NCBI RefSeq assembly: GCF_020618475.1
Contig: NZ_CP085335.1
Location: 2,356,001-2,420,000 of the forward strand
Source of the DNA: Haladaptatus halobius
GTDB taxonomy: Archaea; Halobacteriota; Halobacteria; Halobacteriales; Haladaptataceae
Reading direction: 5' to 3'
Length of the DNA: 64,000 bases
The notes below the pieces were generated by a model. It saw only the letters and a list, made by a program, of their open reading frames with translations. It was not told the DNA's origin and ran no database searches. The position numbers were made by a program, and so were the translations under genes. Positions 41,617 through 50,570 of the stretch are shown one piece after another (positions within the stretch are counted from its first letter, which is position 1; the number at the start of each line of letters is the position of its first letter).

Positions 41617-43578
41617 TTATTTCGCGTAGATGGCTTCGATATCGTCGGCGAATCGGTCGAGGATGTTCCGACGCTTCTTCTTCATCGTCGGCGTGAGCAG
41701 GTCGTTGTCCTCCGTGAACTCGACCGGAACGAGCCTGAACTGCTTTATCCGCTCGTAGGACTCGAATCGCCGGTTCGCTTGCTCTACTTCCTCCTCAATC
41801 CACTCGGACACCGCGACGTTCCGGCAGAGTTCTCGGGGGTCATCGGGGAGCGAGACGCCTTCGCGCTCGGCTCGTTTTCGTACCTCCTCGACGTTCGGGA
41901 CGATGAGCGCGCTGACGAACTTCCGTCCGTCGCCCATCACCATACACTGCTCGACGATGTCGCAGGCGGCGAAGGCGTCCTCGATGGGGCCGGGTGCGAC
42001 GTTCTTTCCGGTCGAGAGTACGAGCAGTTCCTTCGCCCGTTCGCGGAACGCGATGTAGCCGTCCGGGCGGAGCTCCACGATGTCGCCGGTTCGGAACCAG
42101 CCGTCATCGGTGAACGACTCCTCGGTCTCTTCGGGTTTGTTCCAGTAGCCGTCGGTGACGTTCGGCCCTTTCACGAGCAGTTCGCCGACCTCTCCCTCCA
42201 CGTCGGCGAACTCGTCGCCCACAAGCGACGTATCGACTTTCACCGCTTCGTCCACGACCGGCGGTCCGATGGTGCCGATCTTCGGCTCCTCCGGCGGGTT
42301 GACGGCGACGACGGGGGCTGTTTCGGTCAGTCCGTACCCTTCGAGGATGGGCAGTCCCATGCCGTGATAGAGCGCACAGAGGTCGGCCGAGAGGCTGCCG
42401 CCGCCGCTGATGAGGAACTCGACGTTGCCGCCGAGACCGTCTTTGACCTTGTCGAAGACGAGTTTGTCGGCGAGCAGTTTCTTCGCTCGGAGACCGACGC
42501 TCGGCGAGTCCGCCTCGTAGTACGCCACGCCCACGTCGGTCGCCCACTCGAAGATGCGGCGTTTCGCGTCGCTCTCCTCGGCCTGCGATCGGATGGCGTC
42601 GTAGATTCGTTCGTACACGCGCGGGACGCTGGTGCCGGTCGTCGGGCGAACCGACTGGAAATCGTCCTGAAGCGTGTCGGGACTCTCCGCGTAGGCGACG
42701 GTGGCCCCGGCGGCGAACATCAGGAAGTGTCCCGACAGTCGCTCGAAGATGTGTGCAAGCGGGAGAAACGAGACGGTGCCGGCGTTCTCGTCGATGACGG
42801 GCACGTCCTTGTCCGGACGGGGACCGAACCGCTTGTAACACTGGTTGACGTTCGCGCGAAAGTTCCCGTGGGTGAGTTGGACCCCCTTCGGCTTCCCCGT
42901 CGTTCCGCTGGTGTAGATGAGCGTGGCAAGGTCGTCGGGGTTGCGGGCGTCGAGCCACGATTCGTACTCGTCGCGGTCGAACGCCTCCGCGCCGCGGTCG
43001 TGAACCTCCGCGAGTGTGTAGATGTCGTCGCGGTCGTAGTCGCGCGAGAGGCTGTCCATCACGACGACGAATTCGAGGTCGAGGTTCTCCTCGGCCTCGA
43101 ACACGCGCTCCAGCAGGTTCTCGTTCTCGACGACGACAGCGGTCGCCTCCGGGTCGTCGAGGAGGTACTCGACTTGCGAGACGGACGAGTTCCGATAGAC
43201 CGTCGTCACGACCGCGCCCGCCGCGAGCAGCGCGAAGTCGGTCTGCGCCCACTCCATCCTGGTGTCGGCGAAGATTCCGACGCGGTCGTCCGTCTCCACG
43301 CCGAGGTCGCGGAACCCCGCCGCGAGGTTGCGGACGATGTCGCGCATCTCGGAGTACGAAAGCGACCGAAATTCGTCCGGCGGGGCCGCCGCGAGAACGC
43401 TTTCCGTGAGCGACCGGTCGTACACGCCCCCCTTGTACTGCTGGGCGGGGCGGTTCGCGCGTCGCTCGGCGCTGTCCTCGAACATTCGGGATAGCGTCGT
43501 CTGTCCGATGACCGGGTCGGTGAACTCCTGCTCGGCGTCACGCCAATCCATGTCACGGTCTTCAAACCCGAGGCCCAT
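41617..43578 (-). CDS. Long-chain fatty-acid-CoA ligase (AMP-forming)
   Basis: The 653-aa acyl-adenylate synthetase activates long-chain acids with ATP and CoA. LIYTSGTTGKPKGVQLTHGN is the AMP/phosphate loop near residues 215-240. EGYGLTETAPVVAVNPPEEP, WFRTGDIVELRPDGYIAFRE and KELLVLSTGKNVAPGPIEDA are the conserved A-motifs. The N-terminal DMDWRDAEQEFTDPVIGQTT and C-terminal end fit the bacterial FadD15-type group. The first Met (43578) is used; a later Met DWR would shorten it by nine residues. It is upstream of the antiporter gene with only 56 bases between, so co-transcription is possible but the functions are unrelated. Confidence 0.92.
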   Translation of the reverse strand: MGLGFEDRDMDWRDAEQEFTDPVIGQTTLSRMFEDSAERRANRPAQQYKGGVYDRSLTESVLAAAPPDEFRSLSYSEMRDIVRNLAAGFRDLGVETDDRVGIFADTRMEWAQTDFALLAAGAVVTTVYRNSSVSQVEYLLDDPEATAVVVENENLLERVFEAEENLDLEFVVVMDSLSRDYDRDDIYTLAEVHDRGAEAFDRDEYESWLDARNPDDLATLIYTSGTTGKPKGVQLTHGNFRANVNQCYKRFGPRPDKDVPVIDENAGTVSFLPLAHIFERLSGHFLMFAAGATVAYAESPDTLQDDFQSVRPTTGTSVPRVYERIYDAIRSQAEESDAKRRIFEWATDVGVAYYEADSPSVGLRAKKLLADKLVFDKVKDGLGGNVEFLISGGGSLSADLCALYHGMGLPILEGYGLTETAPVVAVNPPEEPKIGTIGPPVVDEAVKVDTSLVGDEFADVEGEVGELLVKGPNVTDGYWNKPEETEESFTDDGWFRTGDIVELRPDGYIAFRERAKELLVLSTGKNVAPGPIEDAFAACDIVEQCMVMGDGRKFVSALIVPNVEEVRKRAEREGVSLPDDPRELCRNVAVSEWIEEEVEQANRRFESYERIKQFRLVPVEFTEDNDLLTPTMKKKRRNILDRFADDIEAIYAK

Positions 43579-43634
43579 TAAGGTAGTGTAAAACGATTAA
43601 GTAGTTTATTCCAGTTGGTTCGTATACTAACGAG

Positions 43635-44552
43635 TTATTCGCCGTCGCGGTTGTCGAGATAGTGAAGAACGCCGCGAGTGTTCATCGCGGCCTCGGCGCT
43701 GGCCTTCTTCGTTCCCCACACGTCGTCCATCTCCTGTTCGGCCACGAAATGCCGGACGACGGCCTCGTCGTCCTCTTCCGCGGCGCGCTGGGATTCGACC
43801 GCGGCGACCCACTGCGAGAGCACGTCCTCGTACTCGTCCATCGCCTCGTCCGAGTACGGGCGCGGGCCGTAGTGGGTGTAGAGGAGCGTCGTCGGAGCGA
43901 TTTCGCGGATGGTCTCTACGTCGTCCAGACAGGCGTCGAGATCGAAGTTCGACGGGGGCGTCGTCACGTGGATTTCCCGGATGCTCGGCACCCAGATGCC
44001 CGCCGCGTCCGCCGTGAACACCGCGTCGTTCTGGCGGTCGTAGAAGATCATCTGATGCGGGGCGTGGCCCGGCGCGTGGATGGCCTCCAGTTCGTGACTC
44101 CCGCAGTCGATGACGTCGCCGTCGGTCAGCGCCACGACACGGTCTTCTGGAACCGGTTTTGGTTCGACGTAGAACTGCCACTGGTCGCCGACGGCGCGCT
44201 TCGTCCCCTCCACGAGGCGCCCGGGATCGACGAGGTGACGCGCGCCGATTTCGGGGACGTACACGTCGGCATTATGACATTTATCCGCGAGGAACCCCGC
44301 GCCGCCGGCGTGGTCAAGGTGGACGTGCGTCGGCGCGATGACCGCCACGTCTTCGCGTGCGATGTCGAGTTCGTCCAAGGCGTCCAAGATGTACTCGTAA
44401 TTGGTGCCGATACCCGTCTCCACGATGGCCGGGCGCTCGGTGTCGAGGATGTAGACCGCCCCGTACTCCTCGGTGTCGTACATCCCAGTGTCGAGGCAGT
44501 ACAAGTCCGAACAGTCCCCCGTCGTGACTTCTCGCAGGTCGCCGATTGCCAT
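43635..44552 (-). CDS. MBL-fold metallo-hydrolase
   Basis: The 305-aa protein has the di-metal motif APTHVHLDHAGG (His76, His78, Asp80, His81), then IHAPGHAPHQMIFYD and VFTADAAGIWVP with metal-binding His and Asp. LLYTHYGPRPY has the last histidine. It resembles haloarchaeal hydrolases of the glyoxalase II-like or RNase-Z-unrelated group, but the substrate is unknown. MAIGDLREVTTGDCSDLYCL is the start; the codons upstream are absent. The C-terminal extension (after 230) is Glu/Ala-rich and helical. It precedes the acyl-CoA ligase by 56 bases on the same strand, but cofunction is only a guess. Confidence 0.82.
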   Translation of the reverse strand: MAIGDLREVTTGDCSDLYCLDTGMYDTEEYGAVYILDTERPAIVETGIGTNYEYILDALDELDIAREDVAVIAPTHVHLDHAGGAGFLADKCHNADVYVPEIGARHLVDPGRLVEGTKRAVGDQWQFYVEPKPVPEDRVVALTDGDVIDCGSHELEAIHAPGHAPHQMIFYDRQNDAVFTADAAGIWVPSIREIHVTTPPSNFDLDACLDDVETIREIAPTTLLYTHYGPRPYSDEAMDEYEDVLSQWVAAVESQRAAEEDDEAVVRHFVAEQEMDDVWGTKKASAEAAMNTRGVLHYLDNRDGE

Positions 44553-44973
44553 ACGTCACGTCGTACCGCAGGAAGGAAAAACGATTCGCGTTAGCCTCGG
44601 AGTCGTGGCCCGCGTCGACCGCTCGGCGATAAAGACCGGCGTTCGTCCGAAAACGGCTATCCGTGAGGTCGCCACAGGAGTGTCAAATGTGTGATGACTC
44701 CGCGAGAGCAACACCTACGATGACGTTTCCGCCACATCACCAGCGAATCGTAGAGCCAAATATCGCCACCGCACTCGTCCTCCTCAACCTCCTCGCTCCC
44801 GATGGTTGCTTGTCCACCGTCGGAGACAATCCGTCGCTCACTGCGTTCACAACGAAGACCTCGCGCGGGTGCGTCGCGGAAGCGACGCGTCTTCGCGCAC
44901 CGAGCGACGGGTCGTCATCTGACCGAGCACCCGAAACGTGAAGAATGAATCCCTCGAATCGGCGGGGATTACG
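44553..44973. other. 421-base gap without a confident gene
   Basis: This is the longest non-coding gap. A plus-strand ORF of 92 codons from 44663 (MRSPQECQMCDDSARATPTM) fills much of it, but its composition is not typical of haloarchaeal protein and no motif is seen. A shorter minus-strand ORF at 44847-45035 overlaps the aminotransferase gene. I see no RNA gene, repeat or mobile element. The AT content near 44720-44780 could include promoter sequences. Confidence 0.5.
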
Positions 44974-46143
44974 TCACCGCAGTTGCTCTCGCGCAGCCGC
45001 CATCGCGGCTTCCAGATCCACGTCCGCGCCGGCATCGTGGAACGCCTCGCCGACCGCGCGCACGCCGCGGAGCACCTGCTCCGAGGAGAGGTTCCCCATG
45101 TTGCTCACCCGAAATATCTCGCCGCCGAGGTGGGCCTGTCCGCCGCTGATGCTCACGCTGCGCTCGGTCACCGCGTCGAAGAAGTCGTCCGGATTTTCGC
45201 GGACGACAGCCGGGAGCGAAATCGCGGTGAGCGTGTTCGAATAGTCCGAGGCGTCGTTTCGCTCGGGGAACATTGACAGCCCCATCGTGGTGAAAGCCGA
45301 CCGGAACGCCCGCGACTGCCTGCGGTGACGGGAGATGCGCTCGGGCATCCCTTCGTCTACGATGTGTTCGACCGCGACCGTAAGGCCGCGAAACAGCGGG
45401 ACAGCACTCGTGAATGGAGTCTGGTGGGTTTCCGCCTTTCTGAGGTGCCAATCTAGATCCTCGTAGAACGGTGCCCCCTCGCCGTCGAAAGCATCCTGCG
45501 CTCGCGGCGTGGCGTACAGCGCGCTGGTTCCTGGCGGGGCCGCGAGACACTTCTGGGCGTCCGTGACCGCCACGTCGACGTTCCACTCGTCCACGAGGAA
45601 CTCGTCGCCCCCGAGCGAGGTGACCCCGTCCACGACGTAGTAGGCGTCATACTCCGCGGCGATGTCGCCGACCTCGGCGACCGGATTCAGCAGGCCCGTG
45701 CTCGTCTCGTTGTGCACCATCGTCACGGCCTTCGTGTCGTCGCTCACCGCCTCGCGGACCGCGTCGGGGTCGACGGGTTGGCCCCAATCGAACGCGACGG
45801 GGGTCACGTTCGCGTGTCGGTCGGCGATGCGCTTGAACCGTCGACCGAACTTCCCGTTCACGACGGCGACCACTTCGTCGTCACTTCCGGCGAGGTTGGC
45901 GACGGCGGCTTCCATCGCCATCGTCGCCGTTCCGTTGAAGATGAGGCTGGTGCCGCCGCTCGTGGTCGGCGTACCGTCGAGCGACGACCGCTCGAAGACG
46001 TGGTCGAGACCATCCTGCGCACGCTCGTACACCGATTCGAACTCCGACGAGCGGTGCGAGACCATCGGTTCGCTCATCGCGGTTCGAACGTCGTGCGCGA
46101 GGGGAACCGGGCCGGGATTGAGTAGGAGAAAGTCCTCTCGCAT
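44974..46143 (-). CDS. Class V aminotransferase (alanine-glyoxylate or serine-pyruvate type)
   Basis: The 389-aa PLP enzyme from ATG 46143 begins MREDFLLLNPGPVPLAHDVR. The PLP lysine is Lys198 in VAVTDAQKCLAAPPG. TSGGTSLIFNGTATMAMEAA holds the phosphate-binding loop, and DAYYVVDGVTSLGGDE the pyridine-ring Asp. SISGGQAHLGGEIFRVSNMG near the C-terminus contains the carboxylate-binding Arg. The family acts on alanine, serine, glyoxylate, aspartate or phosphoserine and no substrate can be chosen. The longer frame to 46260 was rejected because it is not protein-like. A TATA-like sequence was not obvious. The downstream gap is long. Confidence 0.88.
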   Translation of the reverse strand: MREDFLLLNPGPVPLAHDVRTAMSEPMVSHRSSEFESVYERAQDGLDHVFERSSLDGTPTTSGGTSLIFNGTATMAMEAAVANLAGSDDEVVAVVNGKFGRRFKRIADRHANVTPVAFDWGQPVDPDAVREAVSDDTKAVTMVHNETSTGLLNPVAEVGDIAAEYDAYYVVDGVTSLGGDEFLVDEWNVDVAVTDAQKCLAAPPGTSALYATPRAQDAFDGEGAPFYEDLDWHLRKAETHQTPFTSAVPLFRGLTVAVEHIVDEGMPERISRHRRQSRAFRSAFTTMGLSMFPERNDASDYSNTLTAISLPAVVRENPDDFFDAVTERSVSISGGQAHLGGEIFRVSNMGNLSSEQVLRGVRAVGEAFHDAGADVDLEAAMAAAREQLR

Positions 46144-46266
46144 ATCACACCATTCGACGCCCCGGTAAATAAGCGTCGTGCGGGGCGCAAATTCCGCCTC
46201 TTGTTGTCCGGCGCTCGCCGAGGAGACGGTCGAGGCGAATCGGTCGGCGGAAGGGAACAAGAACGA

Positions 46267-46737
46267 CTAATTTTCGAGGCGGTAGGCGACCCGAACCATC
46301 GCCACGTCGATGATTGCGAACGAGAGGCCGACCAGTCCGCCGACGAGGAGCACGACCACACTTCCGATGAGCGCGATGAGCAGGACGTTTACCGGTTGGA
46401 GGAGCGCGTTCGGCGCGAACAGCCGGGGGACGACGGTGACGACACCCCACAAGAAGAGCACGCCGACGGTTGCACCCCAGATCGAATCCCGAACGAGCAC
46501 GGCCTTCGTGCCCGACCACTCCGCGACCGACGAGAGCGATACCGCGGCGAGCACGTTCCGCGTCGCCCACTACACCACGGCCCAGAGGAGCGCGAATAGC
46601 ACGAGTCCGAAGAGTGTGTTCAGCCCCGAGAGGAGATCGCCGAGACCGCCGGACAGGTGGACGAGCAAGACGAGCACCGCAACGAGACGTGCGGTGTGAA
46701 ACGTCGAGAGCGCCCACACGAACAGATCACGCGCCAT
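46267..46737 (-). pseudogene. Haloarchaeal membrane protein interrupted by in-frame TAG
   Basis: The gene starts at ATG 46737 (MARDLFVWALSTFHTARLVA) and reads LVLLVHLSGGLGDLLSGLNT and LFALLWAVV before a TAG at 46572-46570 (codon 56). The same frame continues as WATRNVLAAVSLSSVAEWSG, then VLFLWGVVTVVPRLFAPNAL and VLLIALIGSVVVLLVGGLVG to a stop at 46267, giving 156 positions. Three to four membrane helices result. The downstream part has its own GTG start at 46554 that could make a shorter protein. The family is not recognised. The gene overlaps the preceding CopD-like gene by 11 bases, so both belong to one transcript and both carry TAG. Confidence 0.7.
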
Positions 46738-47134
46738 GCGCCAGCACCTCCGCAAGCGCGAGGATGACGAGCAAGAGGACGGTCGTCGCGCCGTAACTCG
46801 CCCGGAGCACACCCGAGGAATTGCCGTCTCGGGCGCGACGGACGAGTACGGTTCGAACCACAGAAAGTGCGAGCAGAAGGAACACGCCGAGCCGTTTGGC
46901 GGTCAGAACGGTTCCCCAGCGCGTGGCGGAGGCCGGAACCGCGGGAGCCATTGCGCCGAGGTTGCCGACGCCGGTGGCGACGAGGACGCCCATCGCGCCC
47001 TAGAACAGCCATTCGTATCGCTTGGCGACGGGGAGGGCCGATTCGGACGCGTCTCGGAAGAGCGACCACGTGACCGCCGCGCCGCCGAGCGTGACGGCCA
47101 TCCCGAGAACGTGAAGCCAGCGGACGGAGAGCAT
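46727..47134 (-). pseudogene. CopD-like membrane protein interrupted by in-frame TAG
   Basis: The frame begins at ATG 47134 (MLSVRWLHVLGMAVTLGGAA) and reaches KRYEWLF, where TAG occurs at 47002-47000 (codon 45). The same frame runs on as GAMGVLVATGVGNLGAMAPA and SVVRTVLVRRARDGNSSG to a TGA at 46727, for 135 positions with four membrane helices. A CopD-like core (RWLHVLG, VTWSLFRD) suggests a copper- or redox-related membrane protein, but conserved metal residues are not clear enough for function. A Trp codon (TGG) may have preceded TAG. A second start (ATG 46993) lies three codons after the stop. The next gene overlaps by 11 bases. Confidence 0.72.
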
Positions 47135-47169
47135 ATCTGAACCGATACGACAGAGAACGAAGAACTTTG

Positions 47170-47841
47170 CTACGACTCACCCGGCAGGTTCGGAACGAGC
47201 CACGCGAGCACCGCCGACGGACTGCGCGACTGCGTCCAGATGGTGCCCGGCCCTTCGAACTCGGCAAGACAGGCCTCCTCGGTTCCATGCAGCGATTTCA
47301 CGCCTTCGACGCGCCGAACCGAGAAGTCGACGGTCTCCTCGAACGCGGCGACGTGTCCTGTATCCACGACGTACGTTTCGCCCGGGTCGAGACTGACGAC
47401 CGAAATCGCACCGTAGCTCGCCACGAACGACTGGCCGGATCCGGTCAGTTCGAGCAGGAAATCGGATTCGTTCTCGACGAACGTCTCGTCGCGGCTGAAC
47501 TCGGCGTCGAACGCCACGTCTGGTTCGGCGGCGAGAAACGCACAGGATTGAACGTACAGCGTCTCCTCGCGGAGTTCGTAGTGGACGATGTCGCCCGGAA
47601 ACGGCGGTGCCAGCGTGACGGTGCCAGGGCGATCCGCGGTGAGCACCGTCGAAAATGCCGCGTCCTCGCCGAGTAGCGATTCCCGCAGCGACGCCGTCAA
47701 CCCGCCCCGGTCGTTCGGCGCGACCTCGACACCCTCCGTATAGCTGACCAACGATGCCGCCTCCAACCGAATCTGGTCGTCTTCGTCCAGCGTCACGACG
47801 AGTTCGGCAAACGACGGTCGATTCGTGATCTCGTACTCCAT
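47170..47841 (-). CDS. AIM24/TIGR00266-family protein
   Basis: The 223-aa protein starts at ATG 47841 (MEYEITNRPSFAELVVTLDE). The family has a beta-sandwich fold, and here the matching sequence is IRLEAASLVSYTEGVEVAPN, LADRPGTVTLAPPFPGDIVH, FLAAEPDVAFDAEF and VVDTGHVAAFEETVDFSVRR. The role is unknown; related mitochondrial proteins support membrane organisation. An 18-codon upstream extension was rejected because MEYEI is the conserved start. The C-terminal LVPNLPGES is haloarchaeal. It is downstream of no obvious partner and separated by about 35 bases from the CopD-like gene. Confidence 0.85.
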   Translation of the reverse strand: MEYEITNRPSFAELVVTLDEDDQIRLEAASLVSYTEGVEVAPNDRGGLTASLRESLLGEDAAFSTVLTADRPGTVTLAPPFPGDIVHYELREETLYVQSCAFLAAEPDVAFDAEFSRDETFVENESDFLLELTGSGQSFVASYGAISVVSLDPGETYVVDTGHVAAFEETVDFSVRRVEGVKSLHGTEEACLAEFEGPGTIWTQSRSPSAVLAWLVPNLPGES

Positions 47842-48024
47842 ACCCGCTTGAGGCACACCGTGCAGGTGTATAGCCCTCGTGGCCTCGTGATTCATCGATG
47901 ACCTGCTTTTCGAGTGACGTACACGGATTCCGGAATCGAGGGGAGTCGTCTCAGGAGGACTCTGGGCACTTTCGACGATTCAACTCCACTCGTGGCGGTG
48001 TTCCGAAAACCTCCGGCGATTAAC

Positions 48025-48999
48025 TTACACGACCGAGTGTGATGCCGTTTCCTCTTGCACTTCCGGCTCGATGTACACCTTCTTAATGTGCTCGTTCGCG
48101 TCGAACATCGCGTCCTCGATGTCGGTGATCCGGTCGTCTATCTCGCCCGTGTCGAGCGTCGGGTCGAAGGCCACGTCCGCCGTGACGATGAGGCGATCCG
48201 GGCCGAAGTAGACGGTACGGAAGTCGATGGTTCCTGTAACGCCCTCCCACTCGTCTAGCATCGCGCGGAGTTTATCTTCCTCCTCTTTGGGGAGGCTCTC
48301 GCCGAGCAGAAGTCGTTTGTTCTCCCACGCGAGCGCGACGGCGAAGCCCATCAGCATGAAGCCGATGAGCAGGGCGGCCCCCGCGTCGTACATCGGGTTC
48401 CCGGTCCAACGCGAAAGGAAGATGCCGAAGAGCGCGATACCGGCACCGGCGAGGGCGATGGTGTCCTCGGTGAGCGCCGTCAGCGTCGTCACGTTGCTGG
48501 TCTTGCGGAACGCCTCGCGGAAGCCGCTCCACTCCCGGCGCTCGATCTCCAACTTCATCGCGGTGTACGCTTTCTTGAAGGCGTAGCTCTCGAAGAGGAT
48601 GGCCCCGACGAGCACCGCGTAGTTCACGTAGACGGGCGCGAACTGCTGTCCGAGCAGGGAAATCGGTCCCCCCGCGCCGACCGTGTGGTGTTGCATGAGC
48701 GCGTCGTACCCGTGCTTCGCGCTCTCCCACCCGGCGATGCCGAAGAGGAGGACACTCACGAGAAAACTGTAGAAGAACTGTGCCTTGCCGTAGCCGAAGG
48801 GGTGTCCTCTGGTCGCTTCGCGCTGACCGTATCGGATTCCGATGAGCAGGAACACCTGATTTCCGGTGTCCGAGATGGAGTGATACGTCTCCGAGAGCAT
48901 CGCCGCGCTCCCGGTGAGGAGGTAACCGACGAACTTCAGTACGGCGATAGCCGCGTTGGCGACGAGGGCGGCGATAACGACGGACTTGCTACTCGCCAT
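48025..48999 (-). CDS. Cation diffusion facilitator transporter
   Basis: The 324-aa CDF protein exports divalent metals (Zn2+, Fe2+, Mn2+ or similar) in exchange for protons. Six membrane helices span about residues 5-220. Metal-binding residues lie in LSETYHSISDTGNQVFLLI (HxxxD type) and ALTEDTIALAGAGIALFGIF. RGHPFGYGKAQFFYSFLVSV is a family signature. The cytoplasmic C-terminal domain (GVTGTIDFRTVYFGPDRLIV, ITDIEDAMFDANEHIKKVYI) is the usual regulatory dimer. Metal choice cannot be read. Long in-frame sequences on the other strand are shadows. An ATG at 48999 is the only fitting start. Confidence 0.9.
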   Translation of the reverse strand: MASSKSVVIAALVANAAIAVLKFVGYLLTGSAAMLSETYHSISDTGNQVFLLIGIRYGQREATRGHPFGYGKAQFFYSFLVSVLLFGIAGWESAKHGYDALMQHHTVGAGGPISLLGQQFAPVYVNYAVLVGAILFESYAFKKAYTAMKLEIERREWSGFREAFRKTSNVTTLTALTEDTIALAGAGIALFGIFLSRWTGNPMYDAGAALLIGFMLMGFAVALAWENKRLLLGESLPKEEEDKLRAMLDEWEGVTGTIDFRTVYFGPDRLIVTADVAFDPTLDTGEIDDRITDIEDAMFDANEHIKKVYIEPEVQEETASHSVV

Positions 49000-49071
49000 T
49001 ATCGACTAGCGTCCATGCGGTGACAAAGCCCTTACGACGCACCCAAGGGCGACCGGCGTCTACCGCCGGAC

Positions 49072-49590
49072 GTGATAACCATCGTCTCCGACACCCACGG
49101 TACGACCGGCCACGAACTCGCGGGACGAACGATGGCGGCGGTTCGAGACGCCGACCTCGTCGTTCATGCGGGGGATTTCACCACCGAAGTAGTCCTCAAC
49201 GCGTTCGAAGCCGAGAGCACCCGCCTAATCGCGGTTCACGGGAACAACGCGACCCCCTCGGTGCGCGAGCGACTCCCAGCGGTGCGAACCTTCGAGGAGA
49301 ACGGGATTCGGTTCGCGCTCACGCACCGCCGGGACGGCGGGAGCACGGGTCTCGAACTGTTCGGACGGGAACGAGACGCGGACGTGGTCGTCTTCGGTCA
49401 CTCGCATCGACATCTCGCTCGCCGGACCGGCGAAGTGATGCTGTTGAATCCCGGGAGTCACGCTCGTCCGCGAGGAAACCTGCCGACGCACGTCGAACTC
49501 GAACCGGAGAACGAGGGCTTCGCTGGGGGAATTTACACGCGGAACGGGAAACTCGTGGAAGAGTTTCACGTCGGAGGGCTGGAAAGCTAA
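49072..49590 (+). CDS. Metallophosphoesterase, YfcE/MJ0936-type
   Basis: The 172-aa protein starts with GTG at 49072 (MITIVSDTHGTTGHELAGRT). The calcineurin-like motifs are SDTHG (residues 6-10), VVHAGDF, VHGNNATPS, LTHRRDGG and FGHSHRHLARRT, which hold the two metals. LLNPGSHARPRG is the C-terminal family motif. It is a small phosphodiesterase or phosphatase, and the physiological substrate is unclear. The gene faces the CDF transporter across a 70-base gap, so it may share regulation. Stop is TAA. Confidence 0.88.
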   Translation: MITIVSDTHGTTGHELAGRTMAAVRDADLVVHAGDFTTEVVLNAFEAESTRLIAVHGNNATPSVRERLPAVRTFEENGIRFALTHRRDGGSTGLELFGRERDADVVVFGHSHRHLARRTGEVMLLNPGSHARPRGNLPTHVELEPENEGFAGGIYTRNGKLVEEFHVGGLES

Positions 49591-49684
49591 TGGCGTTGGG
49601 CGGAGGGCCGAAGCAGGGCGGCTCCACTCTATAGTACGAAGCCGGACATGAAGTACTCTTGGTAAACTCAAAAACGCGTTTTAG

Positions 49685-50332
49685 TTATCGGTCGTTCAGG
49701 AGAAACCACCACGCGGCACCGAGGGCGATAACGAGCGCGCCGCCGGCAAAAAAGAGCACTCCCGGCGGAATCGTGGTCGCCGCAGCATCCGCCGCGGACT
49801 GAGTAGCTTCCGCGGATTGCATCGAAAACGTCCCCACCTGTCCGCCTGTATCGGTGTTCACCTCGGTGGTCTGTCCCCCGATGCCGAGTATCCCCTCGGT
49901 GACGGCGTACTGGATCGTGGCGCTCACGACGCCGAGCAGCACGGCGACGCCGAGCAGGCGCGAGAGGGCGTCTTTCAGCCCCGTCGTCTGATCTTCGCGC
50001 CCCGCGAAGAGGATGAGCGGGCCGTCGGTGGGCGCGTACACTTTCATCTCGCGGCCTTTCTCGGAGTAGATGGTGTCGATGGGGGAGATGAGTTCCGCGT
50101 CTTCGAGTTTGCCGAGGTGGTACTGGGCGTTCTGGAGCGAGGTGTCGACTCGGTCGCTGAGTTCGGACGCCGTCGCGGGCTGGTCGTGGAGCGAGGAGAA
50201 GAGGCTCCGCGCCGTCCCGGACGAGAGCGCCCCGAGTAGGTCGTCGGCGTCGTCGCTATCGACGCCGAGAACCCGCGGGCTTCCGCCCGTCGGGGCTTCT
50301 ACGTCCGAACTGGAGGGCAAGAGGTCTGCCAT
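49685..50332 (-). CDS. ArsR-type HTH regulator with a C-terminal membrane helix
   Basis: The 215-aa protein from ATG 50332 (MADLLPSSSDVEAPTGGSPR) has a winged helix at residues 24-95, with ALSSGTARSLFSSLHDQPAT, LSDRVDTSLQNAQYHLGKLE and ISPIDTIYSEKGREMKVY. A hydrophobic helix (LLGVAVLLGVVSATIQYAV) near 118-138 and a second near the end (GVLFFAGGALVIALGAAWWF) indicate a membrane-bound regulator. Such haloarchaeal HTH proteins may sense membrane or redox state. Target genes unknown. Divergent from the small membrane ORF at 50418. Confidence 0.82.
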   Translation of the reverse strand: MADLLPSSSDVEAPTGGSPRVLGVDSDDADDLLGALSSGTARSLFSSLHDQPATASELSDRVDTSLQNAQYHLGKLEDAELISPIDTIYSEKGREMKVYAPTDGPLILFAGREDQTTGLKDALSRLLGVAVLLGVVSATIQYAVTEGILGIGGQTTEVNTDTGGQVGTFSMQSAEATQSAADAAATTIPPGVLFFAGGALVIALGAAWWFLLNDR

Positions 50333-50417
50333 ACTTGAGCGTATACGACTACTCATCAATCAACTTTGTCACTAGCGCGGCGAAACGAATTTGGTTCGTG
50401 AACTGATAGGCACTGCT

Positions 50418-50570
50418 ATGGAACCACTCGGACTGCTCGGAGATGCGCTCGGCGACCCCCTGTTCGTCGGACTTCTCGTCGCCATGCTCGCGTTCGTCTT
50501 CTTCATCTACCTGTTCATCCGCCGCACGCTCACCGGATTTCAGGAAGGGATGCAGAAAGGACAGCGCTAA
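50418..50570 (+). CDS. Fifty-residue single-helix membrane protein
   Basis: An ATG at 50418 opens MEPLGLLGDALGDPLFVGLL, followed by VAMLAFVFFIYLFIRRTLTG and an amphipathic tail [10 protein letters not shown], ending with TAA at 50568. One clear membrane helix is present. It is too short for many ORF filters, but the hydrophobic pattern and haloarchaeal composition are convincing. The gene overlaps the threonine aldolase 3' end by four bases in convergent orientation. Function is unknown; small haloarchaeal families of this type are common. Confidence 0.68.
   Translation: MEPLGLLGDALGDPLFVGLLVAMLAFVFFIYLFIRRTLTGFQEGMQKGQR

Noticed and set aside
44663-44941. A 92-residue gene in the gap after the MBL hydrolase
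   Set aside because: Its composition is unlike haloarchaeal proteins, no motif or hydrophobic pattern appears, and no clear promoter was seen. I kept it as a note in the gap entry.
1925-47134. TAG acts as a sense codon (amber recoding, for example pyrrolysine) in this genome
   Set aside because: At least ten intact genes here end in TAG, including idi, tmk, purC, the PIN-like gene, the arylsulfotransferase-like gene, the secreted deacetylase, M29, ligA, the zinc ribbon and the PH-like membrane gene. Their lengths match their families. No suppressor tRNA or pyrrolysine gene was seen. Nonsense mutation is simpler.
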